Part shown: piece by piece, positions 1 through 6,767 of the stretch | How positions within the stretch are numbered: the first letter of the stretch is position 1 | Layout: each line of letters starts with the position of its first letter | Assembly (NCBI GenBank): GCA_009784995.1 | Contig: WQXE01000070.1 | Span: 1 to 10,011, forward strand | DNA length: 10,011 nt | Source: Treponema sp. | Lineage (GTDB): Bacteria > Spirochaetota > Spirochaetia > Treponematales > Breznakiellaceae | Direction: 5' to 3' | The notes under the pieces: generated by a model | The model's database searches: none | What the model was told of the DNA's origin: nothing | What the model saw: the letters and a program-made list of their open reading frames with translations, nothing else | Position numbers and translations under genes: made by a program

Positions 1-5
1 AAAAA

Positions 6-32
6 AGCTGCTGCAGTTTGACCGCAGCAGCT
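6..32 (-). terminator. Intrinsic terminator of the antiporter gene
   Basis: A perfect 9-bp inverted repeat (AGCTGCTGC at 6-14, GCAGCAGCT at 24-32) encloses a 9-base loop. Read on the minus strand, the GC-rich hairpin is followed at once by a run of T (the complement of the A run at 1-6). It lies about 16 bases past the antiporter TAG stop at 48-50, the classic position and form of a rho-independent terminator. Confidence 0.9.
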
Positions 33-47
33 GATTTATAATGCTAA

Positions 48-2168
48 CTAATGCTTGTGCTTTTCTTTTGCACGTTTATGCATAAGTTCCATAACATGTT
101 CCGGTGTTTCTGATGCGATGATTTCATCGTGTGTTTCCTTGTCAATTAAAACCGACTCGATGGTAGAGATAAACCTGAGATATGGTGAGTGTATTTTTTG
201 AGGGGATACACAGAGAACAACGATTTTTGATTTTTCTCCGTCTGTTGAATGGAAGTCCGCGCCTTCTTTACTAATGCCAATCGCAATAACAAGACACGAA
301 ACTCCGTCAGACCTTGTGTGGGGAATAGCAATGTTATGATCCATGCCCGAGCCGTCCATTGCTTTTTCATGACTTAAAACATCCTTAAGAACCTGTTCTT
401 TGTTTATTAACTGTTTTCTTGTTGAAAGAAGTTCTACAAGCTCAGTAAGTATTTCACTCTTATTGGTGCCTTTGAGGTCAACTGTTATACAGTCTGTGTG
501 AATTAATGAAACAAGAGCATCATCCATTCTGCCGTCTTTATCAAGAAGATCCGCTTTCATTGCCTGAGGATCTGAAGAGCCTTTAAGTTTTGAAACTGCT
601 TCGTAAAGTTCTACTACAACTTCATATACAAGGGTTCTTACAAAACCCACATCAGCTTTGTTGGTTTGAATTGTGAGCAGGTTATCTTCTTCGATTATAA
701 AGAGGATGGTATCGTCTTTACGCGCTTTGGAAATTCCTTCATCAGTTAAAGTCTGAATATAAAAATCTTCGTTGCGTAAATCCGTAAGCAAGTTTGATAA
801 AACAATATCCGCGATTTCTTTATTTTCAAATCTCCATTCCAGTGAAACAGAATCATCGGTTTTGGTATCTTTGCGTGTACCTGTGCCTTTGCTGTTAAGC
901 GCCGCGGCTAAAGCAGGCGGTCCCAATATGGTTGTAATAAGAGTCATAAGGATAGCGACACCAAACAACTGTGAGTTAAGAATTCCGGCAGCCAGTCCTA
1001 CACCGGCTAAGATAAGTACCATCTCTCCGCGAGGAACCGCTCCTAATCCTATTCGCAATCCGCCTCTTACATTGAAACCCAAAAGCATCGCGGGAACGCC
1101 GCAGCCGACAAGCTTAGCGATAATCGCGGCAACTGTGTATATTCCGCCGAAGATAAGAATTTGCGGTGAAAAAATTAAACGAACATCTACCATCATGCCC
1201 ATTACCGCGAAAAAGATAGGTACTAAAAATTCATATATTCCTTCCATACGTTCTTCAACAACAGGAGCGATATCAGATTTTGAAAGTGAAAGACCAGCGA
1301 TGTACGCGCCGATGATCATCGCGAGACCCTGTTTTTCAAAAATACCTGCTAAAGCTAACGCGATACCTAATCCAAGAACCGCGAAATCTGTTAAGTTTTT
1401 AAAACCTTTTAAAAAGCCTGAGATTTTTCTGGAAAAAATTAAAGCGAGAGCTGTAAAACCAAGCCAGATACCAAAAGCTCTTCCGGCGATTCCCAAAATT
1501 ACTCCGGTATTCAATCCATCACCCGCGCCTTCAGCGCCTTTCGTTATGGCGACAATACCCATAACAACAGCGAAAGCGATAATACAAAGTACATCGTCAA
1601 TTACAGCGGCGGCAACGATAGTAACACCTTCAGGAGAATCCATTTTTTTATTCTCTGATAATATTCGCGCCGTTATACCAAGCGATGTTGCCATACAAAG
1701 TATCCCAAGAAAAAGGCTGCCTTCATCCATTATTGATACTTTAAACCATAAAGAGTAAGTTAATGCGCCCGCGAAAAATGAAACAACTACGCCGCCTAAA
1801 CCTACAATACTTCCAACCACGGAGTAACGCAGAAAAAGCGCGATGTCGGTTTCAAGCCCGGAAGCGAACAGCAATATAACTGAAGCTATTGCCGCGATCG
1901 CGTATAACTCGTTGCTTACAGGCAATGAACTTCCGAATAATTCAATCGCGTTTGGAAAAACACCATGTGGAAGCCCGGGTAGAGCGATTTTGCCAAGAGC
2001 GTAAGGCCCTATGACAATCCCCGCGATTAACTCGCCTAAAACCTTGGAAATTCCAATCTTTTTGGCAAGTCTTCCAAAAAGTTTTACGGCAAACACAATT
2101 ATTCCAAGCTGAAGAGCCATAAGGGCTACTACTTCGGTAATTGACTCAGATCCATCTCCAATAGACAT
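48..2168 (-). CDS. Cation:proton antiporter (CPA2/Kef type) with C-terminal PTS EIIA domain
   Basis: A cytoplasmic-membrane monovalent cation/H+ exchanger joined to a phosphotransferase-type regulatory domain. Numbered from ATG 2168 (706 aa), residues about 12-425 hold roughly 12-13 hydrophobic helices. They include the family's GLETD segment (104-108) and the ion-binding Asp pair in AAAVIDDVL (D191-D192); the DD form is usually linked to electrogenic exchange. Residues about 438-533 are a soluble segment I do not recognise; it is not an obvious RCK/TrkA-N domain. Residues about 556-703 resemble EIIA of the mannitol/fructose class, with the phosphorylatable His in NIAIPHTR (H617) intact. The start is ambiguous: AGGAGG (2179-2184) lies 10 bases before ATG 2168 and only 4 before an in-frame TTG at 2174, which would give 708 aa. 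I prefer ATG. The transported ion (Na+ or K+) cannot be told from sequence. Phospho-regulation by HPr is inferred from the domain; no PTS gene is nearby. Confidence 0.9.
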   Translation of the reverse strand: MSIGDGSESITEVVALMALQLGIIVFAVKLFGRLAKKIGISKVLGELIAGIVIGPYALGKIALPGLPHGVFPNAIELFGSSLPVSNELYAIAAIASVILLFASGLETDIALFLRYSVVGSIVGLGGVVVSFFAGALTYSLWFKVSIMDEGSLFLGILCMATSLGITARILSENKKMDSPEGVTIVAAAVIDDVLCIIAFAVVMGIVAITKGAEGAGDGLNTGVILGIAGRAFGIWLGFTALALIFSRKISGFLKGFKNLTDFAVLGLGIALALAGIFEKQGLAMIIGAYIAGLSLSKSDIAPVVEERMEGIYEFLVPIFFAVMGMMVDVRLIFSPQILIFGGIYTVAAIIAKLVGCGVPAMLLGFNVRGGLRIGLGAVPRGEMVLILAGVGLAAGILNSQLFGVAILMTLITTILGPPALAAALNSKGTGTRKDTKTDDSVSLEWRFENKEIADIVLSNLLTDLRNEDFYIQTLTDEGISKARKDDTILFIIEEDNLLTIQTNKADVGFVRTLVYEVVVELYEAVSKLKGSSDPQAMKADLLDKDGRMDDALVSLIHTDCITVDLKGTNKSEILTELVELLSTRKQLINKEQVLKDVLSHEKAMDGSGMDHNIAIPHTRSDGVSCLVIAIGISKEGADFHSTDGEKSKIVVLCVSPQKIHSPYLRFISTIESVLIDKETHDEIIASETPEHVMELMHKRAKEKHKH

Positions 2169-2178
2169 AATCAAAAAT

Positions 2179-2184
2179 CCTCCT
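2179..2184 (-). promoter_or_regulatory. Shine-Dalgarno site of the antiporter gene
   Basis: A perfect AGGAGG on the minus strand. Its distance to the two candidate starts (4 bases to TTG 2174, 10 to ATG 2168) is what makes the start codon ambiguous. Confidence 0.8.
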
Positions 2185-2189
2185 GTGTA

Positions 2190-2217
2190 AATTTATCATA
2201 TATTTCTAAAAATGCAA
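2190..2217 (-). promoter_or_regulatory. Candidate promoter for the antiporter gene
   Basis: On the minus strand, TTGCAT (2217-2212) and TAAATT (2195-2190) are separated by 16 bases. They would start transcription just upstream of the AGGAGG. The -10 matches only 4 of 6 consensus bases and the region is AT-rich, so chance matches are likely. Confidence 0.35.
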
Positions 2218-2251
2218 CCATTTTTAAAGTTATAGATGAATAATCGATGAT

Positions 2252-2266
2252 AAATATTCGATATTT
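2252..2266. repeat. Small inverted repeat in the divergent intergenic region
   Basis: AAATAT and ATATTT flank TCG, giving a perfect 6-bp dyad with a 3-base centre. It lies between the start regions of the antiporter and the kinase and could be an operator. It is AT-only in its arms, so a chance origin is quite possible. The rest of 2218-2330 shows nothing I can name. Confidence 0.2.
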
Positions 2267-2308
2267 TGCTCAAATTTTTAATATTTACTAAAATATCCCT
2301 TAAGATAG

Positions 2309-2350
2309 TTACTATTTTATGATTTTAATGTAAAATATTAATGATGAGGG
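2309..2350 (+). promoter_or_regulatory. Candidate promoter and RBS of the hybrid kinase gene
   Basis: A TAAAAT -10 candidate lies at 2331-2336 with a weak TTACTA -35 at 2309-2314 (16-base spacer). It is followed by a GAGGG Shine-Dalgarno at 2346-2350, 6 bases before ATG 2357. The ribosome binding site is convincing; the -35 is poor. Confidence 0.45.
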
Positions 2351-2356
2351 AAAAAT

Positions 2357-5059
2357 ATGAATATTAGAAGAAATATCTATATACCCATGATTACGCTCGC
2401 GATTGTAAGTTGTGTTATTATTTTAATTTCTTCTATATTCCTGTTCAGCAATGAATTAAATAACGCCATTTATGATAAAAGTAATGTAGCCGAAATGGTT
2501 GTAAGACAGGAAATTAGTGATCTTTCGGATAGCTCACGTGTTTCTGCCGGAATTATATCTAGCAGTTCTGAACTAATTGAAGCTGTCTTAAAAAAAGATC
2601 GTAATGAAATTTTAGAAATAACAAAAGCGTATAAAATGCTGGCTCAAATTGATTTTTGTACAATTGTTGACAGTCAAGGTAAAGTTCTTACAAGATTACA
2701 CTCGGATATTTATGGAGATGATCTGTCAATGTTAACTCATATCAGCTCTGCTCTTAACGGTATAATAGATACATACATTGTGCATGGGGTTACCATACGT
2801 CTTGGTATTATGACTGGCGCGCCAATTTACGACAGCGAAATGAATATTATTGGAGCGGTTTCTTTGGGATACAGCCTTGAAAATCAAGGATTAACAAATC
2901 AATTAAAAGCTTTAACCGGATGTGAGGTGACATTTTTTTTATATGACGAGCGTATTTCATCTACAGTTACGAATGAAGATGGATCTTATGCCCTGGGGAC
3001 AAAAGCAGATGATGATGTAAGCAAAAGAGTATTGGCAGGAGAAGTTTACACGGGTAATATTCAACTGTTTGGAAATGATGTTTTTGGGAGGTACTCTCCT
3101 TTATTCGGAGCGAATAATAATGTTGTAGGTATGATGTTTGTAGGGCTTTACACAGAAGATGATTTTAATAAAATTAGATTGTTTATTTTGATTGGAGTTT
3201 CTATAACATTAATTGTTCTTATCGTATGTGTTATTTTGGCAAGATTTATTTCCGGAAATGTAATGGCTAGAATTAATGAAGCGAATGAACGGACATTAGA
3301 GATGTCGGAAAGAGCGCGTGAAGCCGCAGAAGTTTCCAATCAGGCAAAGTCCGCGTTTTTGGCAAATATGAGCCATGAGATCCGCACCCCCATGAACAGT
3401 ATAATCGGGTTTTCCGAACTTGCTTTGGATAATAATTTGCCGCCAAAAATCAAAGAATATTTAAGAAATATTTACAGTAATTCTGAATGGCTTTTGCAAA
3501 TTATAAACGATATCCTTGATATTTCAAAAATTGAATCCGGAAAAATGGAACTGGAAAATATTCCTTTTGATCTTCATGATATATTCGATCATTGCCGTAC
3601 TGTTATTCTGCCCAAAGCGCTGGAAAAAGATTTAATTATGCATTTTTATGCCGAACCGTCTACAGGAAAAAGGTTATACGGAGATCCTACAAAGCTGCGT
3701 CAGGTATTTTTAAATCTGCTTTCTAATTCCGTAAAGTTTACCAATACCGGAATTATTAAAATGAAAGGGATTATAAAAGAAAATAATGAAAACAGCGTGA
3801 CAATGTATTTTGAAATTAAAGACAGCGGTATTGGAATACCCCAGGAGCAATTGGAAAAAATATTTGATCCCTTTACGCAGGCGGAAACAGGTACTACTCG
3901 TAAGTTTGGCGGTTCAGGTCTTGGGCTTCCAATATGTAAAAATATTATAGAAATGATGGGCGGCACGCTTTATGTTGAAAGTACAACCGATGTTGGTACC
4001 AGGTTCAGTTTTGATATTACTTTTGAAGCTCGTAATATAAGCGGCGAAAAAGGTTTGTCAAAACGAGGGTTACATGATGATATTGATAAACCTTTATTTG
4101 ATGGTGAAGTATTACTTTGCGAAGATAATATTATGAACCAAAATGTGTTATGCGAACATTTATCCAGAGTAGGGTTGAAAACCGTGGTAGCGGATAACGG
4201 AAGAATTGGCCTTGATTTGGTTAAAAGCCGTATGTCGGGCAGTACAGCCGCTCTGGATGGTAAAAAGCAGTTCGATTTAATATTTATGGATATACACATG
4301 CCTGTAATGGACGGTATTGAAGCGGCAGCGAAAATATTCGCGTTAGAAACAGGCGTTCCAATAGTCGCGATAACAGCCAATATTATGACAAGCGACAGGG
4401 AAATATATTCCGGTATGGGTATGAATGATTGTGTGGGAAAACCATTTACATCACAAGAATTGTGGCGTTGTCTTTTAAAATACTTAAAACCTGTAGGCTG
4501 GCAAAAAGAAGAAACTATAGACCTTGATGATCTTAATAGGGAATATAATAAAAAATTAAAAGATAGTTTTGTAAGAAACAACCGTGAAAAATATTCTGAA
4601 ATTTCCGACGCTATAAACAATGGAGATATTTTACTCGCTCACAGGATCGCTCATACAATTAAAGGCAATGCCGCTCAAATTGAAAAAATAGAATTAAAAG
4701 AAGCCGCGGCGGCTATTGAAAAAAATCTTAAGGATGGCGAAAACCGCGTTACCGCGGAACAAATGGAAAGATTTAAAAAAGAGCTAAACGCTGTAGTGGC
4801 GGAATTAACGCAGGCGGTAGAACCTGTATCTTCACGGCAATCCGCGGAAAATGAACCTACAAAAGAGTTTACGCTGGAACTACTGGAAAAATTGGAGCTT
4901 TTACTTAAAGACAACAATCCCGATAGTCTTTCATTAATCAATGATTTAAAAAAGATTAAAGACAGCGGCGAGCTAATTTTACAAATCGAAAATTTTAATT
5001 TTGATTCTTCTTTAGAGGTTTTGAATGGATTGAGAAAGAAATACTCTAATCATTCATAG
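2357..5059 (+). CDS. Hybrid sensor histidine kinase (Cache, HisKA, HATPase, REC, HPt)
   Basis: A 900-aa membrane phosphorelay sensor. Helix 1 (about 8-31) and helix 2 (about 274-297) bracket an extracytoplasmic region (32-273) resembling the Cache_3-Cache_2 double sensor, which usually binds small molecules. No clear HAMP follows; a short charged coiled linker (298-335) leads to the HisKA box SHEIRTP (phospho-acceptor H340). The ATPase domain has the N-box NLLSNSVKF (454-462 region), G1 DSGIGIP (489-495) and G2 GGSGLGLPI (518-526). The receiver (about 584-710) keeps its acid pair E589/D590, acceptor D645 (FMDIHMPVMDG), T673 and K695. The HPt domain has AHTIKGNA with phospho-acceptor H766. A conserved-looking acidic helical tail (about 836-900) follows HPt. 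All catalytic residues are present, so it should run an intramolecular His-Asp-His relay. Its partner regulator is not in the window. The gene lies 93 bases before the chemoreceptor start on the same strand. Ligand and target are unknown. Confidence 0.93.
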   Translation: MNIRRNIYIPMITLAIVSCVIILISSIFLFSNELNNAIYDKSNVAEMVVRQEISDLSDSSRVSAGIISSSSELIEAVLKKDRNEILEITKAYKMLAQIDFCTIVDSQGKVLTRLHSDIYGDDLSMLTHISSALNGIIDTYIVHGVTIRLGIMTGAPIYDSEMNIIGAVSLGYSLENQGLTNQLKALTGCEVTFFLYDERISSTVTNEDGSYALGTKADDDVSKRVLAGEVYTGNIQLFGNDVFGRYSPLFGANNNVVGMMFVGLYTEDDFNKIRLFILIGVSITLIVLIVCVILARFISGNVMARINEANERTLEMSERAREAAEVSNQAKSAFLANMSHEIRTPMNSIIGFSELALDNNLPPKIKEYLRNIYSNSEWLLQIINDILDISKIESGKMELENIPFDLHDIFDHCRTVILPKALEKDLIMHFYAEPSTGKRLYGDPTKLRQVFLNLLSNSVKFTNTGIIKMKGIIKENNENSVTMYFEIKDSGIGIPQEQLEKIFDPFTQAETGTTRKFGGSGLGLPICKNIIEMMGGTLYVESTTDVGTRFSFDITFEARNISGEKGLSKRGLHDDIDKPLFDGEVLLCEDNIMNQNVLCEHLSRVGLKTVVADNGRIGLDLVKSRMSGSTAALDGKKQFDLIFMDIHMPVMDGIEAAAKIFALETGVPIVAITANIMTSDREIYSGMGMNDCVGKPFTSQELWRCLLKYLKPVGWQKEETIDLDDLNREYNKKLKDSFVRNNREKYSEISDAINNGDILLAHRIAHTIKGNAAQIEKIELKEAAAAIEKNLKDGENRVTAEQMERFKKELNAVVAELTQAVEPVSSRQSAENEPTKEFTLELLEKLELLLKDNNPDSLSLINDLKKIKDSGELILQIENFNFDSSLEVLNGLRKKYSNHS

Positions 5060-5117
5060 AAAAATATTCAAATATTTCATAATATACACCAAATATTAAA
5101 AATTTTATGCTATCTGC

Positions 5118-5147
5118 TTGAAATACTTTTACAAAAAATGCTATTAT
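5118..5147 (+). promoter_or_regulatory. Extended -10 promoter abutting the chemoreceptor start codon
   Basis: TTGAAA (5118-5123), an 18-base spacer, then TATTAT (5142-5147) preceded by the extended -10 TG at 5139-5140. The expected start of transcription falls at about 5153-5155, on or at the ATG at 5153. No Shine-Dalgarno precedes either possible ATG. The 58 bases before it (5060-5117) are AT-rich with no clear terminator for the kinase gene. Confidence 0.55.
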
Positions 5148-5152
5148 GTCAT

Positions 5153-6739
5153 ATGAAAAAGAACAATCAACCGAGTACTTTTAAGACATTATTTCTGGGA
5201 AAACGCTATTTCCAGCTTGAAAACGTTAATGAGCAAGTAAGATATATGATCATGAATACGATATTCATGATTGCTGTAGTTCCTTTAACGATATTCGGCA
5301 TACAAGGTTTATCCGCGGATACTACCAGAGCTACGATCAACTTTGCCATCGCGTTCGCGTCATTAGCGACACTTATCGCGCTGCGTTCGAAGATTCCGTT
5401 AAAATTCATACCGATACCGACTGTTATAATGTTCGGAGCTTACTGCGTTTTCCTCCTTAATAACGGTACTCTTTATTTGTGGGTATCAATTTGGTTGTTT
5501 TCATTCCCATTAATATCGATTTTTTTGTGTAAAATGACCCTGGGAGTTATTACTTCAACAGTGGTTATTATCGCGGCTGCCGTATTACTAAACAGACCAG
5601 GGACTGCGGCTTATGAAATGGAATTTGCGATTAAGTTCAGGTACATAGCAGGTTATATTTTTATTTTTGCTTTAACAATAGTTTTTGAATATGTCGGAAT
5701 AAAAAAAGATAAAAAGGAAGCTATCTTAAACGAAGAACTAAACAATGAACGGGACAACCTAAAAAAAGAAGTAGAAAAGGCAACCGCTGATATTTCAGCT
5801 CACTTAGAAAAGGCAACCGCCAACGGAGAAAAACTAAATCATGTTATCCTTGACTCTTCTGTGGCTCTAAATGTAATTCATGGAAATACCGAAGAAACGC
5901 TGGTTGAAACCACTACTCAGTTAAAATCGGTTGAACAAACATCTGAATATATTTCTAAAATAGTTAAATCCATTAATAATCTTGATGAAGCGGTTGAATC
6001 GCAAGCTTCGCATATAAGCAATTCTTCCGCGTCAATAGAACAAATGGTAGCAAACATCGGTTCTGTTAAAACAATAACAAACGAAATAACTAAAACAGCT
6101 GATAACCTGGCGCAGGCATCCGCGTCCGGTAATGAAAAAATGCAAAAACTTATCGCTGAAGTAGAAAATCTGCGTGAAAGATCCGTAACATTGCAGGAAG
6201 CGAATAAAATAATTCAGGATATTTCCGCTAAAACAAATCTTCTTGCCATGAATGCCGCCATAGAAGCGGCTCACGCCGGAGAAAGCGGCAAAGGGTTCGC
6301 GGTAGTCGCGGATGAAATACGAAAACTCGCGGAAATGGCAGGCAAGGAATCAAAAAACATTAAACAAGAAATTAAAAACATGGATATATCCATTCAAAGT
6401 ATCGGCGGCGTAACAGAAGAAACCGTCAAATCCATGAATTTAATATTTAATGAAATAAGAACAATGGACAGCGCGTTTTCTCAAGTAAATAGCGCGGTAG
6501 AAGAACAGGCGCAAGGCGGTTCTCAAATTCTTAAAGCGATTGCTTCTATTAAAGATGAAACTGAAATTGTGCGTACAGGAAGTGAAGATATTCAAACACA
6601 AAGCGGTTCGATTTTTAATGAAATGCAAAAACTGCAGCAAATTTCCGGAAACGTTACTCGAAAGGTAAATGAAGTTAATGAAGCAAGCAAACAAATATCA
6701 ACAGTTTTGGATAACGCCAAAGAAATTATAGCTTCTTAA
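5153..6739 (+). CDS. Methyl-accepting chemotaxis protein with six-helix membrane sensor
   Basis: A 528-aa chemoreceptor that would control CheA/CheW. The N-terminal part has six hydrophobic segments (about 32-51, 61-78, 84-102, 107-126, 129-146, 163-181) with only short loops. It therefore senses in or near the membrane rather than through a periplasmic domain. No HAMP is seen; a charged coiled coil begins at about 183. The signalling hairpin tip is well conserved at about 359-394 (TNLLAMNAAIEAAHAGE, then GFAVVADEIRKLAE), flanked by the SSASIEQMVANI block (291-302) and the return-arm SAVEEQAQGG and VRTGSED blocks. No C-terminal CheR/CheB-binding pentapeptide is visible. The start at 5153 (MKKNNQ) is preferred over an in-frame ATG at 5138, because the upstream ATG lies inside the promoter spacer. 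The gene is downstream of the kinase and convergent with the next gene, with 8 bases between stops. Its tip sequence is my main reason for suspecting a spirochaete. The signal it detects is unknown. Confidence 0.93.
   Translation: MKKNNQPSTFKTLFLGKRYFQLENVNEQVRYMIMNTIFMIAVVPLTIFGIQGLSADTTRATINFAIAFASLATLIALRSKIPLKFIPIPTVIMFGAYCVFLLNNGTLYLWVSIWLFSFPLISIFLCKMTLGVITSTVVIIAAAVLLNRPGTAAYEMEFAIKFRYIAGYIFIFALTIVFEYVGIKKDKKEAILNEELNNERDNLKKEVEKATADISAHLEKATANGEKLNHVILDSSVALNVIHGNTEETLVETTTQLKSVEQTSEYISKIVKSINNLDEAVESQASHISNSSASIEQMVANIGSVKTITNEITKTADNLAQASASGNEKMQKLIAEVENLRERSVTLQEANKIIQDISAKTNLLAMNAAIEAAHAGESGKGFAVVADEIRKLAEMAGKESKNIKQEIKNMDISIQSIGGVTEETVKSMNLIFNEIRTMDSAFSQVNSAVEEQAQGGSQILKAIASIKDETEIVRTGSEDIQTQSGSIFNEMQKLQQISGNVTRKVNEVNEASKQISTVLDNAKEIIAS
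5772..5820 (+). repeat. Short in-frame tandem repeat in the chemoreceptor coiled coil
   Basis: The 16-base word TAGAAAAGGCAACCGC occurs at 5772-5787 and again at 5805-5820. The offset is exactly 33 bases (11 codons), giving EKATADISAHL followed by EKATANGEKLN. An 11-residue step fits a hendecad of a coiled coil just after the membrane domain. Confidence 0.7.
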
Positions 6740-6767
6740 AATACAAACTAAAAATCAATGTATTTTA
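6737..6767. terminator. Possible weak bidirectional terminator between convergent genes
   Basis: TAAAATAC (6737-6744) and GTATTTTA (6760-6767) form a perfect 8-bp inverted repeat with a 15-base loop. It spans the 8-base gap between the chemoreceptor stop (TAA 6737-6739) and the activator stop (TAG, minus, 6750-6748). The stem is AT-rich and the loop long, so it is weak. It is the only dyad I see where two transcripts must end. Confidence 0.3.

Noticed and set aside
772..1758. A 328-codon plus-strand open frame inside the antiporter gene
   Set aside because: It is antisense to a well-conserved membrane domain, has low-complexity composition rich in Pro, Ile, Ser and Ala, shows no family motifs and lacks a ribosome site. 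It is a shadow frame.
3970..4620. A 216-codon minus-strand open frame over the receiver domain of the kinase
   Set aside because: It is antisense to intact catalytic motifs (D645, K695) and its translation resembles no protein family.
5060..5117. Possible hairpin among AAATATT-like words after the kinase gene
   Set aside because: The arms are imperfect and purely A/T, with no GC stem followed by a T run. I cannot support a terminator there.
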